Source of the DNA: Pararhizobium mangrovi
GTDB lineage: Bacteria; Pseudomonadota; Alphaproteobacteria; Rhizobiales; Rhizobiaceae
DNA: 64,000 bases
NCBI RefSeq assembly: GCF_006516965.1
Contig: NZ_VHLH01000012.1
Span: forward strand, 34,944 to 98,943
Direction: 5' to 3'
The notes under the pieces are model-generated. The model was not told the origin of the DNA, searched no databases, and saw only the letters and a program-made list of their open reading frames with translations. Both the position numbers and the translations under genes were made by a program. The first letter of the stretch is position 1. Every line of letters starts with the position of its first letter. Shown piece after piece: positions 46,248 through 57,883 of this stretch.

Positions 46248-47785
46248 CAGCGCACGCTTTGCGTCAGCAGCCTGCCGTCACGGCGAACGGCGAACTGCCA
46301 GCTTCCGGGCGGATCGTCGGCAAGCGCCTTGACGTCCGCGACCTTGCCGATCGCCTGGCCATTGACCCGGACCAGGATGTCCTTGGGCTCGAGACCGAAG
46401 CGGGCGGCAAGCGAGCCGTCGGCGACATCGGTGATCACGACCCCCTCGGCATCGCTCTGCATGTCCAGCTCCTGCGCCACGCGCGGCGACAGATTGGCGA
46501 CGGTCGCGCCGGTGAACGGCGTGCGCCCGCCGATCGTCGTGCGGTTGGCTGGAACGGTTTCCGGTGCGCGTTCGAGCGCGATCGACATCGTATGCTTGCC
46601 GTCGCGGTCGCGCACCGTCAGCTCGACCGTCTTGCCGATGCCTTCCGTCGCAAGCCGGTAGCCGAGCGCGTCGGGATGCTGCACCGGCTTCCCGTCGAGA
46701 GCGGTCACGACGTCGCCTGCCTTCAGTCCGGCCTTCGCGGCGGGACCGTCCGGGGCGACCTTGTTCACGAGCGCCCCACGGGGCCGGTCCAGCCCGAGCG
46801 CATCGGCGACATCCGGCGTCAGCGATTCGAAGCTCGCGCCGATGTAGGGCATGGCGAACTGCTTGTCGCCCGACTCCGCAGCGCTGACGAAGCTCTTCAC
46901 GAGGTTCGCCGGAATCGCGAAGCCGATCCCGTCCGAGCCGCCGGAGCGGCTGTAGATCTCCGAATTGATGCCGATCATGCGGCCGTCGATACCGACGAGC
47001 GGACCGCCGGAATTACCCGGGTTGATCGCGGCATCCGTCTGGATGAAGAACCCGAAATGCGAGCGGTCGAGGCTCGTGCGCGCCAGACCCGAGACGATGC
47101 CGCTCGTCACCGTCTGGCCGACGCCGAACGGGTTGCCGATCGCCAGCACGAGGTCGCCGACCTCGACATCGTCGGAATTGCCGATCGGAAGGGTCGGCAG
47201 GTCGTTCGGCCCCTTTTCGATCTTCAGGACGGCGAGATCGACCTTCTGGTCCTTCAGCACGACGTTCGCCTGAAACTCGCGCCCGTCGTCCAGCGCGACC
47301 TTGATCTGGTCGGCATCCTGGATGACGTGATCGTTAGTGACGATCAGCCCCTTCTTGTCGACGATGACGCCGGAACCGAGCGAGGACTGCTTGCGCGATC
47401 GCTGCTGCATACGGTTGCCGAAGAAGCGCTGGAAGAACGGATCGCGCTCGAAGGGCGTCTGCTGGCGCACCATGCGCGTGGCGTAGACGTTGACGACGGC
47501 CGGCGCGGTCTTCTTGACGAGCGGCGCGAAGGAAAGCTGCATCTCGGCACGGCTCTGCGGCACGGCCCGGGCGGTGCCCGCGGGCGGCGCGGCCGTCTCG
47601 CCGCCCTTCGTGCCGGCGGCGTCCTTGCCGAATCCCTTCCCATCCTTCGCTCCGCCGAACATGGTGCCGAGGTCGAGCACCTGCTGCACGCCGCTGGGCG
47701 CCTGCGCCCATGCCGCCGTGGCCGGTGCAGCCGCGATCAGCGCTGCTGCGAGAAGGATGCGTAGGATGAATGCGCCTCTCGTCAT
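46247..47785 (-). CDS. degP: Periplasmic Do-like serine protease (DegP/HtrA)
   Basis: A 512-aa protease with a signal peptide (1-27). The trypsin-like domain has catalytic His153, Asp183 and Ser259 (GNSGGPLV). Two PDZ domains follow (about 315-400 and 420-510). It degrades or refolds damaged envelope proteins. ATG 47785 begins the signal peptide; the upstream extension to 47887 is rejected. A linker of about 60 residues rich in Gly/Lys/Ala after the signal peptide is longer than in E. coli DegP. It is the first gene of the degP-rarA-crcB-rluC run. Confidence 0.94.
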   Translation of the reverse strand: MTRGAFILRILLAAALIAAAPATAAWAQAPSGVQQVLDLGTMFGGAKDGKGFGKDAAGTKGGETAAPPAGTARAVPQSRAEMQLSFAPLVKKTAPAVVNVYATRMVRQQTPFERDPFFQRFFGNRMQQRSRKQSSLGSGVIVDKKGLIVTNDHVIQDADQIKVALDDGREFQANVVLKDQKVDLAVLKIEKGPNDLPTLPIGNSDDVEVGDLVLAIGNPFGVGQTVTSGIVSGLARTSLDRSHFGFFIQTDAAINPGNSGGPLVGIDGRMIGINSEIYSRSGGSDGIGFAIPANLVKSFVSAAESGDKQFAMPYIGASFESLTPDVADALGLDRPRGALVNKVAPDGPAAKAGLKAGDVVTALDGKPVQHPDALGYRLATEGIGKTVELTVRDRDGKHTMSIALERAPETVPANRTTIGGRTPFTGATVANLSPRVAQELDMQSDAEGVVITDVADGSLAARFGLEPKDILVRVNGQAIGKVADVKALADDPPGSWQFAVRRDGRLLTQSVR

Positions 47786-47883
47786 TGCTCGTTGCCGTTC
47801 TCGGAAGGTTTGCGTTTCGGTTCGATACGGAACGTCGCTATCGCCGAAAGTCGACGGAAGCGTGGAACATAGCCTGCGCCGGA

Positions 47884-48915
47884 TCATCGCACGAGACCCT
47901 GTTCGACGAGGCTGCGCGCGGTCGCAAGAAGCGCTTCTTCCGGCGCGATGAACGTCAGCCCGAGATCGCGCTCGCTCGTTGCCGTGTCGAACGTGATCGG
48001 GTTGTCGAGTTCCGGCACGATCGAACGCAGCGAGGGAACGACCTTCGAGAAGCCGCGAAGGGCCCAGTCCGGCAGTTCGAAACGCGAGGCACGTCGTCCC
48101 CTTTCGCCCAACTCGCGGCGAAGCACTTCGCCCATTTCACGCAACCACATCGACCCGGCGACCGCGATATAACGCCCCCCTGCCCGACCCCTTTCGATCG
48201 CAAGGCGATGCGCCGTCGCGACATCGCGCACGTCGACGACGGAAAGGCGAAGGCGCGGGACGACGGGAATACGGCCGTTGAGCATGCTCGCGATCAGGTC
48301 CGCCGAACTGCCGACCGCCCCTTCCGGCACCGGACCCAGCACGAACCCCGGATTGACGGAGACGAAATCGATCGCCGGTTTGTCCGATTCGACGAAATCG
48401 CGCGCCGTGCGTTCCGCCAAGGTTTTCGAAAGCACGTAGGCCGACGCGGCCTCGCTTCCGAGGTCGGCCCAGAAACTCTCGTCGATCGTCGTGCTCTTCG
48501 CGGAATGCCCGGGATAGATGGCGGCGATCGACGAGGTCTGGACGAACCGTTCCGCTCCCGCGGCGACCGCTGCCTTCAGCACCCGCATCGTTCCGTCGAC
48601 GGCGGGACGCACGAGGACATTCGGATCCTTCGGCTGGCGCAGCGGAAACGGCGATGCGGCATGAACGACGAAGCGCGTGTCGCGGGCTGCCTCTAGCCAG
48701 CCCTCGTCCTGCGTCAGGTCCGCGAGCGCGAACTCCAGCCGCGAAACGTCGACCTCCTTCGCAAGACCGGCACGAACCGGATCGACTTTCGCATCGTCGC
48801 GAACGGTGCCGCGCACGGCATATCCGTGCTCCAGAAATTCCCGCACGAGATGCCGGCCGATGAAGCCGGAAACGCCGGTAACGAGAACACGTCCGCGCTC
48901 GCCATCCTCACCCAT
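47884..48915 (-). CDS. NAD(P)-dependent epimerase/dehydratase, dihydroflavonol-reductase-like extended SDR
   Basis: A 343-aa extended short-chain dehydrogenase with the Rossmann motif GVSGFIG (14-20), the catalytic YVLSK pair near residues 180-184, and a family-typical VVHAASPF strand. The opening with VLVTGVSGFIGRHLVREFL resembles dihydroflavonol 4-reductase-like bacterial proteins. The substrate is unknown. ATG 48915 follows GAAGGAGGG; the frame extending to 48972 is rejected because it overlaps the rplQ terminator. It lies between the ribosomal superoperon and degP. Confidence 0.87.
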   Translation of the reverse strand: MGEDGERGRVLVTGVSGFIGRHLVREFLEHGYAVRGTVRDDAKVDPVRAGLAKEVDVSRLEFALADLTQDEGWLEAARDTRFVVHAASPFPLRQPKDPNVLVRPAVDGTMRVLKAAVAAGAERFVQTSSIAAIYPGHSAKSTTIDESFWADLGSEAASAYVLSKTLAERTARDFVESDKPAIDFVSVNPGFVLGPVPEGAVGSSADLIASMLNGRIPVVPRLRLSVVDVRDVATAHRLAIERGRAGGRYIAVAGSMWLREMGEVLRRELGERGRRASRFELPDWALRGFSKVVPSLRSIVPELDNPITFDTATSERDLGLTFIAPEEALLATARSLVEQGLVR

Positions 48916-48954
48916 CCTGCCCTCCTTCGCCGACCTGGCTTCGTCCGTTCGAAA

Positions 48955-48983
48955 CGAAAAAGCCGGACGCATCGGCCCGGCTT
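48955..48983 (-). terminator. Rho-independent terminator of the ribosomal superoperon (after rplQ)
   Basis: A 7-bp stem (48960-48966 with 48977-48983) with a 10-base loop is followed on the minus strand by a T-rich end (CTTTTTCG). It lies 28 bases after the rplQ stop. Confidence 0.75.
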
Positions 48984-49010
48984 CTTCTTCGACTGGAAAT
49001 GCAACGCCGA

Positions 49011-49430
49011 TCAGGCCGCTTCGGTTTCCTCGGCCTCGAGGCGCGCCCGGTCGGCGGCACCCTTGGCGTCCGGATCGCGATCGACGAATTCGATGACCGC
49101 CAGCGGCGCGTTGTCGCCGTACCGGAAACCGGCGCGCATGATGCGCAGGTAACCGCCGTTACGCTCCGTGTAACGCGGGCCGATCGTCTCGAAGAGCTTC
49201 GAGACGGCGGCCTTGTCGCGCGTCTTCGACATCGCGAGACGGCGTGCGTGCAGATCGCCGCGCTTGCCGAGCGTGACGAGCTTTTCGACGATCGGTCGGA
49301 TTTCCTTGGCCTTCGGCACCGTGGTGACGATCTGCTCATGCTCGATGAGCGAGGCCGCCATGTTGGCGAACATCGCCTGACGGTGGCTCGAGGTCCGGTT
49401 CAGCTTGCGGCCCGCTTTTCCGTGGCGCAT
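49011..49430 (-). CDS. rplQ: Large ribosomal subunit protein bL17
   Basis: A 139-aa bL17 with the invariant [12 protein letters not shown] opening and the RMAANMA-like helix [18 protein letters not shown]. The C-terminal 20 residues are acidic/Ala-rich, longer than E. coli but usual for rhizobia. It is the last gene of the superoperon, 97 nt after rpoA, followed by a terminator. Confidence 0.97.
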   Translation of the reverse strand: MRHGKAGRKLNRTSSHRQAMFANMAASLIEHEQIVTTVPKAKEIRPIVEKLVTLGKRGDLHARRLAMSKTRDKAAVSKLFETIGPRYTERNGGYLRIMRAGFRYGDNAPLAVIEFVDRDPDAKGAADRARLEAEETEAA

Positions 49431-49527
49431 CGGTCTTGCTCCTTCGCTTGCAGGCCGCAGGCCCACAGTTCGATCTTTTCGTTGCCGGCAAAGCGCGAGC
49501 CGGCATCCGGCTCGCGTCATATCACCG

Positions 49528-50538
49528 TTAGTACTGGTCCTCGTAGCGCTTGGCGAGATCGTCGATGTTTTCCGGTGGCCAGGAGGAAACCTCCATGCCG
49601 AGGTGAAGGCCCATGGAGGCGAGCACTTCCTTGATCTCGTTAAGCGACTTGCGGCCGAAGTTCGGCGTGCGAAGCATTTCCGCCTCGGTCTTCTGGATGA
49701 GGTCGCCAATATAGACGATGTTGTCGTTCTTCAGGCAGTTGGCCGAGCGCACGGAAAGCTCCAGCTCGTCCACCTTCTTCAGAAGCGCCGGATTGAACGA
49801 AAGCTCCGCGACCTGGTCTTCCTGCGTCTCGCGCTGCGGCTCGTCGAAATTGACGAAGACGCCGAGCTGGTCCTGCAGGATCCGGGCGGCGAACGCAACG
49901 GCGTCCTCGCCGGTGACGGACCCGTCCGTCTCGATCTGCATTGTCAGCTTGTCGTAGTCGAGAACCTGACCCTCACGGGTGTTTTCCACCCGGTAGGAAA
50001 CCTTCTTGACCGGCGAATAGAGGCTGTCGACGGGAATGAGCCCGATCGGTGCATCCTCGGCGCGGTTCTGGTCGGCAGGCACGTAACCCTTGCCGTTGGC
50101 GACCGTGAATTCCATGCGTATCTCGGCTTCGGCGTCGAGCGTGCACAGCACGAGATCCGGATTGAGGATCTCGACGTCGCCGACCGTCTGGATGTCGCCT
50201 GCCGTGACGACGCCCGGGCCGGACTTGCGCACGACCATGCGCTTGGTCTCGTCGCCATCCATCTTGATGGCGATCTCCTTGATGTTCAGCACGATGTCGG
50301 TCACGTCCTCGCGGACGCCCGGGATCGAGGAGAACTCGTGGAGCACGCCGTCGATCTGCACCGCCGTGACGGCGGCACCACGCAGCGAGGAGAGAAGCAC
50401 GCGGCGAAGCGCGTTGCCGAGCGTGAGGCCGAAACCGCGTTCGAGCGGCTCGGCCACGAGGCTGACCTTGGTCCGATTCGAGGCGGAGAACTCCACCTTG
50501 TTCGGCTTGATCAGGTCCTGCCAGTTCTTGTGGATCAT
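49528..50538 (-). CDS. rpoA: RNA polymerase alpha subunit RpoA
   Basis: A 336-aa subunit. The N-terminal dimerisation domain (to about 235) has [20 protein letters not shown]. The C-terminal domain (about 250-336), with [18 protein letters not shown], contacts activators and UP elements. Two consecutive ATGs at 50541 and 50538 follow AAGGA; either may be used, and 50538 gives the rhizobial length. rpsD, which precedes rpoA in E. coli, is absent from this operon. Confidence 0.97.
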   Translation of the reverse strand: MIHKNWQDLIKPNKVEFSASNRTKVSLVAEPLERGFGLTLGNALRRVLLSSLRGAAVTAVQIDGVLHEFSSIPGVREDVTDIVLNIKEIAIKMDGDETKRMVVRKSGPGVVTAGDIQTVGDVEILNPDLVLCTLDAEAEIRMEFTVANGKGYVPADQNRAEDAPIGLIPVDSLYSPVKKVSYRVENTREGQVLDYDKLTMQIETDGSVTGEDAVAFAARILQDQLGVFVNFDEPQRETQEDQVAELSFNPALLKKVDELELSVRSANCLKNDNIVYIGDLIQKTEAEMLRTPNFGRKSLNEIKEVLASMGLHLGMEVSSWPPENIDDLAKRYEDQY

Positions 50539-50657
50539 CATTGAGGTCCTTCCTTCGCCGTCACCATCCATTCGTGACGGCCGAACGTTGGGCGGCCGAG
50601 AGGAGCGCCGACTGGCGCTCGTGCGGCCGAATTCTTTCCGAGCCCGACCCTAGGTCC

Positions 50658-51050
50658 CTAGACGCGACGCTTCTTGCGCGGCCGGCAGCCATTGTGCGGG
50701 ATCGGCGTCACGTCACGGATCGAGGTGATCGTGAAGCCGGCGGCCTGAAGCGCGCGCAGTGCCGATTCACGACCGGAGCCAGGCCCGCAGACCTCGACCT
50801 CGAGCGACTTCATGCCGTGCTCCTGCGCCTTCTTGGCGCAATCCTCGGCGGCCATCTGCGCCGCGAAGGGGGTCGACTTGCGCGAGCCCTTGAAGCCCTT
50901 CGCACCGGCGGACGACCAGGAGATCGCGTTGCCCTGGGCATCGCTGATCGTGATCATCGTGTTGTTGAAGGTCGAATTGACGTGGGCGACGCCCGACGAA
51001 ATGTTCTTGCGCTCGCGACGGCGAACGCGTCCGGCAGCTTCTCGTGCCAT
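50658..51050 (-). CDS. rpsK: Small ribosomal subunit protein uS11
   Basis: A 130-aa uS11 of the platform, with basic N-terminus, [17 protein letters not shown], and the C-terminal [15 protein letters not shown]. It lies between rpsM and rpoA, separated from rpsM by 154 nt, which is longer than most gaps in the operon. Confidence 0.98.
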   Translation of the reverse strand: MAREAAGRVRRRERKNISSGVAHVNSTFNNTMITISDAQGNAISWSSAGAKGFKGSRKSTPFAAQMAAEDCAKKAQEHGMKSLEVEVCGPGSGRESALRALQAAGFTITSIRDVTPIPHNGCRPRKKRRV

Positions 51051-51204
51051 GATTTTCCTTTCACTGATCTCGACACCGCCGTAACGCCAGCGGCTACACC
51101 AGGACGGGGCGCATGTAGGAAGCGCTCCGGCCCATTTCCACGGTCATCCATGCGCGAGGCCGGCAGCGACACTACCGGCCCTCGACGCCGAAAAGGACGA
51201 CGTC

Positions 51205-51573
51205 TTACTTCTTCTTGCCTGCGATCGCCTTGGCAGGGCCCTTGCGGGTGCGCGCATTGGTATGCGTGCGCTGGCCGTGAACGGGCAGCGAGCGGCGATG
51301 GCGAAGGCCGCGATAGCAGCCAAGATCCATCAGGCGCTTGATGTTCATCGAGGTCTCGCGGCGAAGATCGCCTTCGACCCTGAAGTCGCGATCGATCGCT
51401 TCGCGGATCTGGGTGACTTCGGCATCCGAGAGCTGATTCACGCGGCGCTCGGCCGGGATGTTGCACCGATCGGCGATCTGCTGCGCAAGCGACGGACCGA
51501 TGCCGTGAATGTAGCGCAGCGCCACGACGACGCGCTTGTTGGTCGGGATGTTGACGCCAGCGATACGAGCCAC
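51205..51573 (-). CDS. rpsM: Small ribosomal subunit protein uS13
   Basis: A 122-aa uS13 with the [11 protein letters not shown] opening, the helix-two-turn-helix [13 protein letters not shown] and the basic tail [14 protein letters not shown]. The start is GTG 51573 with AAGGAGA six bases upstream, giving the exact family length. It heads the rpsM-rpsK-rpoA-rplQ part, which has its own promoter candidate and a structured leader. Confidence 0.97.
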   Translation of the reverse strand: MARIAGVNIPTNKRVVVALRYIHGIGPSLAQQIADRCNIPAERRVNQLSDAEVTQIREAIDRDFRVEGDLRRETSMNIKRLMDLGCYRGLRHRRSLPVHGQRTHTNARTRKGPAKAIAGKKK

Positions 51574-51591
51574 GTCCGTTCTCCTTGCATG

Positions 51592-51642
51592 CGGGCCGTG
51601 AAAGGCCCGTTCAACCTTGTCGCGGCCTTCCGGGGAGGCCGC
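51592..51642 (-). promoter_or_regulatory. Two stable hairpins in the rpsM leader
   Basis: Perfect stems are 6 bp (51592-51597 with 51604-51609) and 7 bp (51622-51628 with 51636-51642). They lie just upstream of the rpsM ribosome-binding site in the proposed 160-nt leader. Such a structure could bind a ribosomal protein for feedback control; there is no direct evidence. Confidence 0.4.
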
Positions 51643-51742
51643 AGCGATTTCGAAAGTGTGGAACACGACGAGGCGACCAGCCGTGATCCATCCCTTCGGA
51701 TGAAGGGCACGCCGCTCGCCGAAAAATCGCGAATTGGCGCGC

Positions 51743-51771
51743 GCTATAGCCCGCCCGCGCTCCGACGTCAA
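51743..51771 (-). promoter_or_regulatory. Promoter candidate for rpsM-rpsK-rpoA-rplQ
   Basis: TTGACG, 17 bases, TATAGC on the minus strand, between adk and rpsM. It starts 25 bases after the adk stop. Hexamers and spacing are among the best in the window. Confidence 0.6.
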
Positions 51772-51795
51772 CCGCCGGGCCCGCGAGCAGTCGGT

Positions 51796-52442
51796 TCAAA
51801 GCCTTGCCAGCACGCCCTCGATCTGCGCGGTGACGGCGTCGACATCGAGCATGCCGTCGACGGCGGTCAGCAGGCCCTTGGCGTAGTAATAGCCGAGCAG
51901 CGGCGACGTTTCCTTGTAATAGGCCTGAAGCCGGGTACGCACCGTATTCGGATTGTCGTCCGGCCGCCGCTTGAACTCCGTGGAACCGCAGCGGTCGCAC
52001 ACGCCGTCGACCTTCGGCACCAGGTTCGGGTCATGATAGCCCGCACCACAATTGGCACAGGTATAGCGCCCTGAAATTCGCTCGACGAGCACATCGTCGT
52101 CGACCTTGAACTCGATGACGCAATCGAGGTGCAGGCCGCGTTCGGAAAGCATTGCCGCGGTGGCGTCAGCCTGGCCGAGCGTTCGCGGAAAGCCGTCGAG
52201 GATGAACCCGTCGGCGCAGTCCGGCTGGTCGATCCGCTCGGCGACGATGGCGTTGACGACGTCGTCCGGCACCAGCGCGCCTGCGTCCATCAAGGTCTTC
52301 GCCTTGACGCCGATTTCCGTTCCGGCGTGGATCGCCGCGCGCAACATGTCGCCGGTCGACAGCTGCGGAATGCCGTGTCTCTCCACCAGCCGGTGCGCCT
52401 GGGTCCCCTTACCCGCGCCCGGTGGCCCCAACAGAATGACCC

Positions 52443-52446
<4 letters not shown>
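51796..52446 (-). CDS. adk: Adenylate kinase
   Basis: A 216-aa long-form Adk interconverting ATP + AMP and 2 ADP. The P-loop is GPPGAGKGT (7-15), with the DGFPRT motif (84-89). The LID domain has cysteines 130, 133, 150 and 153, so it is a zinc-binding LID as in many Gram-positives and some Alphaproteobacteria. ATG overlaps the secY stop (ATGA at 52443-52446), so translation is coupled. Confidence 0.97.
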
Positions 52447-53783
<1,337 letters not shown>

Positions 53784-53979
53784 GAATTTCTCCGGATGAC
53801 CCGCCGGCGAAAGGAACGCGGGGGTCCGGGGATCCGCGAAAACCGGGGGCGTCTTGGGGTCTTCTGTCGAAAACGCGGGCGCCGACGGACGGCTGCCGCT
53901 TTACGGCCTGTTTATTCGATCGAACGCGCCCGCGCAACGCTGCACGGGCGCATGAAAGGCCGCCAGTCCCCGCTTCGCC

Positions 53980-54462
53980 TTACGCTTCGGCGCGTTCCCT
54001 CGGCTCGACGAGCCTCTTCACCGACCCGCCGGCCTTTTCGACCTTCTCGGCGGCAGTGCGCGAGGCACCGGCGACTTCGAGCGTAACGGCGCTCGTCAGC
54101 TCGCCGTCGGCCAGGATACGCACGCCATCCTTGGCGCGACGCACGACACCCGCCTCGCGAAGCGCGGCAACGTCGATCGTCTTGCCGGCGTCGAGCTTGC
54201 CGGCGTCGATCGCCTGCTGGATACGGCCGACGGAAACGACGTTGTAGTCGTTGGCGAAGATGTTGGTGAAACCGCGCTTCGGCAGCCGGCGGTAGATCGG
54301 CATCTGCCCGCCTTCGAAGCCGTTGATGGCAACGCCCGACCGCGATTTCTGGCCCTTGACGCCGCGACCGCCGGTCTTGCCCATGCCGGAGCCGATACCG
54401 CGGCCAACACGCTTGCGCGCCTTCGACGCGCCGTCACGGTCACGAATTTCGTTGAGTTTCAT
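53980..54462 (-). CDS. rplO: Large ribosomal subunit protein uL15
   Basis: A 160-aa uL15 with [12 protein letters not shown], the Gly/Arg/Lys-rich RNA-binding segment about 18-50 ([18 protein letters not shown]) and a globular C-terminal domain. It lies 20 nt after rpmD. Confidence 0.97.
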   Translation of the reverse strand: MKLNEIRDRDGASKARKRVGRGIGSGMGKTGGRGVKGQKSRSGVAINGFEGGQMPIYRRLPKRGFTNIFANDYNVVSVGRIQQAIDAGKLDAGKTIDVAALREAGVVRRAKDGVRILADGELTSAVTLEVAGASRTAAEKVEKAGGSVKRLVEPRERAEA

Positions 54463-54482
54463 CGCAGGGTCTCCGGAAAGCT

Positions 54483-54686
54483 TCAGGTCTCGTCGACGAC
54501 GCGCACGAGGTGCTGGATCGAACGGATCATGCCACGAACGGCGGGCGTGTCCTCGAGCGTGCTGCGACGGTGCATCTTGTTGAGCCCGAGACCGATGAGC
54601 GTACGACGCTGGACCTCGGGGCGGCGGTTGGCGCTACGGATCTGTTCGACCGTCAGCGTCGTTCCGGCTTTCTTCTTATCAGCCAT
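54483..54686 (-). CDS. rpmD: Large ribosomal subunit protein uL30
   Basis: A 67-aa uL30 with the [19 protein letters not shown] core and HLVRVVDET end. It is the normal bacterial size with a short Lys-rich N-terminal extension, between rpsE and rplO with 14- to 20-nt gaps. Confidence 0.96.
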   Translation of the reverse strand: MADKKKAGTTLTVEQIRSANRRPEVQRRTLIGLGLNKMHRRSTLEDTPAVRGMIRSIQHLVRVVDET

Positions 54687-54700
54687 CGGATGTCGGCCTC

Positions 54701-55273
54701 CTAGTCCGCGAGTTCTTCCGGCGCACCGGTCGCGGCGTGGCGCCGGGCCTGGAACGTCGAATACTTGATGCCGCGGCGTGCGGCGACGTCCTTCGGATGG
54801 TTCTGACGCTTCAGAGCATCGAAGGTCGCGCGGATCATGTTGTAGGGGTTCGACGAGCCGATCGACTTCGCCACCACGTCATGCATGCCGAGCGTCTCGA
54901 AGACGGCACGCATCGGGCCGCCGGCGATGATGCCCGTACCGGGCTTGGCGGCGCGCAGGAACACCTTGCCCGCACCGTGGCGGCCATGGGTGTCGTGATG
55001 CAGCGTGCGGCCGGAGCGCAGCGGAACGAAGATCATCTCGCGCTTGGCGCTCTCGGTCGCCTTGCGGATCGCCTCCGGCACCTCGCGCGCCTTGCCGTGG
55101 CCGAAGCCTACGCGGCCCTTCTGGTCGCCGACGACGACGAGCGCTGCGAAACCGAAGCGGCGGCCGCCCTTGGCCACCTTTGCGACGCGGTTGATGTGAA
55201 CGAGCTTGTCGACGAACTCGCTGTCGCGCTCGTCGCGGTTGCCGCGGTTATCGCGGCGGCCTTCTCGTGCCAT
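54701..55273 (-). CDS. rpsE: Small ribosomal subunit protein uS5
   Basis: A 190-aa uS5. The double-stranded RNA-binding-like domain (about 22-85, with [16 protein letters not shown]) precedes the [15 protein letters not shown] block. An N-terminal Arg/Asn-rich leader and short C-terminal tail are typical of rhizobial S5. It contributes to decoding fidelity. Confidence 0.97.
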   Translation of the reverse strand: MAREGRRDNRGNRDERDSEFVDKLVHINRVAKVAKGGRRFGFAALVVVGDQKGRVGFGHGKAREVPEAIRKATESAKREMIFVPLRSGRTLHHDTHGRHGAGKVFLRAAKPGTGIIAGGPMRAVFETLGMHDVVAKSIGSSNPYNMIRATFDALKRQNHPKDVAARRGIKYSTFQARRHAATGAPEELAD

Positions 55274-55318
55274 TGTCCTTGTCCTTGTTCTTTTCCGGGT
55301 TCAATCGGCTGATCGAGG

Positions 55319-55681
55319 TTAAAAGTTGAGGCCACCCTCGCGGGCGGCATCGGCGAGGGCACGCACGCGGCCATGATAGATGAACGGGCCGCGGTCGAAG
55401 ACGACGTCCTTGACGCCGGCCTGCGAAGCGCGCTCGGCGAGCAGCTTGCCCACCGCCGTCGCTGCGTCGACGTCCGCACCCGTCTTCAACTGATCGCGCA
55501 GATCCTTGTCGAGCGAAGAGGCGGCAGCCATCGTATGGCCACGGCTGTCGTCGATGATCTGTGCGTAGATGTTCTTGGACGAACGGTACACCGAAAGGCG
55601 CGGGCGATCGTTGCCGGCCTTCTTTACGTCGCGGCGCACGCGCAGTGCCCGGCGCCGGATCGTTTCCTTTCTGCTGGACAT
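55319..55681 (-). CDS. rplR: Large ribosomal subunit protein uL18
   Basis: A 120-aa uL18 that binds 5S rRNA. The [18 protein letters not shown] strand and the C-terminal [20 protein letters not shown] motif are present. Gaps are 9 nt after rplF and 45 nt before rpsE. Confidence 0.97.
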   Translation of the reverse strand: MSSRKETIRRRALRVRRDVKKAGNDRPRLSVYRSSKNIYAQIIDDSRGHTMAAASSLDKDLRDQLKTGADVDAATAVGKLLAERASQAGVKDVVFDRGPFIYHGRVRALADAAREGGLNF

Positions 55682-55690
55682 ATCTGCCGC

Positions 55691-56224
55691 CTACCTTCTC
55701 TTGCCTTCCTTGCGGATGATCCGCTCTTCGGCGTACTTGATGCCCTTGCCCTTGTAGGGCTCCGGCGAACGGTAGCCGCGGATCTTCGCCGCCACCTGGC
55801 CGACGCGCTGCTTGTCCGCGCCCGAGATCACGATCTCGGTCGGCTTCGGACATGCGATCGTCACGTCCTCGGGAACGGGATGGATGACGTCGTGGCTGTA
55901 GCCGAGCGAAAGGCGCAGGTCCTTGCCCTGCATCTGCGCGCGGTAACCGACGCCGTTGATCTCGAGCTTGCGCTCGAAACCGTTCTTGAGACCGGCGACC
56001 ATGTTGTTGATCACCGAGCGCGACATGCCCCACTTCGCGCGGGCGTCGGGCGACTGGTCGACAGGCGACACGACGATCGCGTTGTCTTCCATCTTGACGA
56101 TGACCTCGTCGTTGGCGACGAACTCGCGCTCGCCCTTCGGCCCCTTGACGGTCACCTTCTGGCCGTCGACCGAAGCGCTCACGCCGTCGGGCAGCACCAC
56201 GGGCCTCTTACCGATACGGGACAT
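55691..56224 (-). CDS. rplF: Large ribosomal subunit protein uL6
   Basis: A 177-aa uL6 with two similar alpha/beta domains. The opening [15 protein letters not shown] and the C-terminal signature [14 protein letters not shown] are present. It lies near the factor-binding region of the large subunit, in standard order between rpsH and rplR. Confidence 0.98.
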   Translation of the reverse strand: MSRIGKRPVVLPDGVSASVDGQKVTVKGPKGEREFVANDEVIVKMEDNAIVVSPVDQSPDARAKWGMSRSVINNMVAGLKNGFERKLEINGVGYRAQMQGKDLRLSLGYSHDVIHPVPEDVTIACPKPTEIVISGADKQRVGQVAAKIRGYRSPEPYKGKGIKYAEERIIRKEGKRR

Positions 56225-56266
56225 TGGCTTACCCCTTGTTCCTTTTCGCGACCGGCCGGTACAGCA

Positions 56267-56662
56267 TCAGAAGATGCTGCACAGCACCTCGCCGCCGACG
56301 TTCTGCTCGCGGGCCTCGTGGTCGGCCATCACGCCCTTCGGAGTCGAAAGGATGATAATGCCGAGCCCTTCGGCGACCTGTGGAATGTTCTTCACCGAAG
56401 CGTAGACGCGCCGGCCGGGCTTCGAAACGCGAGCGATCTCGCGAATGACCGGCATGCCTTCGTCGTACTTCAGTTCGATCGTCAGCTCGTTGCGACCCGA
56501 CTCGAAGCTCGCCTCGGAATAGCCCCGGATATACCCTTCCGACTGGAGTACATCGAGGACGTGGGCGCGAAGCTTGGAGGCCGGCGTCGTCACCGAACTC
56601 TTGCGCCGGGCGGTTCCGTTGCGGATGCGGGTGAGCATGTCGCCCAGAGGATCGTTCACCAT
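56267..56662 (-). CDS. rpsH: Small ribosomal subunit protein uS8
   Basis: A 131-aa uS8 with [14 protein letters not shown] at the N-terminus and the [22 protein letters not shown] rRNA-binding region at the C-terminus (shown in part as GGEVLCSIF end). In E. coli it is the autoregulator of the spc operon by binding near rplE; no such site was examined in detail here. Confidence 0.97.
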   Translation of the reverse strand: MVNDPLGDMLTRIRNGTARRKSSVTTPASKLRAHVLDVLQSEGYIRGYSEASFESGRNELTIELKYDEGMPVIREIARVSKPGRRVYASVKNIPQVAEGLGIIILSTPKGVMADHEAREQNVGGEVLCSIF

Positions 56663-56674
56663 GGTTCGATCTCC

Positions 56675-56980
56675 CTACCAGCTCGACTTGACCACACCCG
56701 GCACCTTGCCGAGCGAGCCGAGTTCGCGAAGCGCGATGCGCGACATCCGAAGCTTGCGATAGTAACCGCGCGGACGCCCGGACACCTCGCAGCGGTTGCG
56801 GATGCGCGTCTTGGCACCGTTGCGCGGCATCGCCGAGAGTTTGAGCTGCGCCTGAAAGCGCTCCTCGATCGGCTTGGAGCCGTCGTGGATCACCGTCTTC
56901 AGCGCCTCGCGCTTGGCAGCATCGCGCTTTGCGAGCCGCTGGCGCTTCCTGTTCTTTTCGACTGCGCTTACTTTCGCCAT
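56675..56980 (-). CDS. rpsN: Small ribosomal subunit protein uS14 (zinc-independent form)
   Basis: A 101-aa uS14 with MAKVSAVEKNRKRQ and the C-terminal RPRGYYRKLRMSRIALREL. It is the long C-minus form: the CxxC zinc pairs are absent and only one Cys remains (RNRCEVSGRPRG). Position between rplE and rpsH is standard. Confidence 0.97.
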   Translation of the reverse strand: MAKVSAVEKNRKRQRLAKRDAAKREALKTVIHDGSKPIEERFQAQLKLSAMPRNGAKTRIRNRCEVSGRPRGYYRKLRMSRIALRELGSLGKVPGVVKSSW

Positions 56981-57007
56981 GTCGTTCAGTCCTTTCTTCG
57001 CCTGCCG

Positions 57008-57568
57008 TTACGCCGCCTGACGGAAGGGGAAGTTGAACGCCTTCAAAAGCGCCCTCGCCTCTTCGTCCGTCGCCGCCGTCGTGCAGACGACAATGTCCAT
57101 TCCCCACATCTGGTCGACATTGTCGTAGTTGATTTCGGGGAACACGATATGCTCCTTGATGCCCATGGCGTAGTTGCCACGGCCGTCGAAGCTCTTTGGG
57201 CTCACGCCCCGGAAGTCGCGAACGCGCGGCAGCGCGATGTTGATCAGCCGGTCCATGAATTCATACATGCGGTTGCCGCGCAGCGTGACCTTGGCGCCGA
57301 CCGGCATACCCTCACGCAGCTTGAAGCCGGCGATCGACTTGCGGGCGCGGGTGACGACGGCCTTCTGACCGACGATCGCGCTCAGATCGTTCGCTGCGGT
57401 CGTCGGCTTCTTGGAGTCCGAGGTGGCCTCGCCGACGCCCATGTTCACGACGATCTTGTCGACGCGGGGAACCTGCATCGGGTTGGCGTAGGAGAACTCC
57501 TCCTGAAGTTCCTGGCGAATGCGCGAATTGTATTCGCTCTTCATCCGCGGCTCGTACTGCTCAGCCAT
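57008..57568 (-). CDS. rplE: Large ribosomal subunit protein uL5
   Basis: A 186-aa uL5, a 5S rRNA-binding protein of the central protuberance. The [29 protein letters not shown] and [11 protein letters not shown] blocks are present. Its start overlaps the rplX stop by 8 nt. Confidence 0.98.
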   Translation of the reverse strand: MAEQYEPRMKSEYNSRIRQELQEEFSYANPMQVPRVDKIVVNMGVGEATSDSKKPTTAANDLSAIVGQKAVVTRARKSIAGFKLREGMPVGAKVTLRGNRMYEFMDRLINIALPRVRDFRGVSPKSFDGRGNYAMGIKEHIVFPEINYDNVDQMWGMDIVVCTTAATDEEARALLKAFNFPFRQAA

Positions 57569-57872
57569 CGATCACTTCTCCGGAACGTTTGGCGACGCGA
57601 ACCTTCTTCTCGCCGTCGATACGGAAACCGACGCGGGTCGCCTTGCCGTCCTTCGGATCGGCGATGGCGAGGTTGGAAAGGTGGATCGGCGCTTCCTTGT
57701 TGACGATCCCGCCTTCCTGGTTCTGCGACTGGCGCTGGTGGCGCTGGACGATGTTCAGGCCCTGGACGACTGCGCGATCCTCCTTCGGCATCACCCGAAG
57801 GACTTCACCGCTGCGGCCCTTGTCCTTGCCTGTGAGGACGACGACCTTGTCGCCCCTGCGGATCTTCTGCAT
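57561..57872 (-). CDS. rplX: Large ribosomal subunit protein uL24
   Basis: A 103-aa uL24 with the KOW motif ([20 protein letters not shown], residues 3-22) and the [12 protein letters not shown] segment. It is an early assembly initiator of the large subunit, 11 nt after rplN and overlapping rplE. Confidence 0.97.
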   Translation of the reverse strand: MQKIRRGDKVVVLTGKDKGRSGEVLRVMPKEDRAVVQGLNIVQRHQRQSQNQEGGIVNKEAPIHLSNLAIADPKDGKATRVGFRIDGEKKVRVAKRSGEVIDG

Positions 57873-57883
57873 CGGTTCGCTCC

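Noticed and set aside
51574..51795. Missing rpmJ or rpsD hidden in the adk-rpsM or rpsK-rpoA gaps
   Set aside because: Neither gap contains a frame resembling L36 or S4. rpsD and rpmJ are normally elsewhere in rhizobial genomes.
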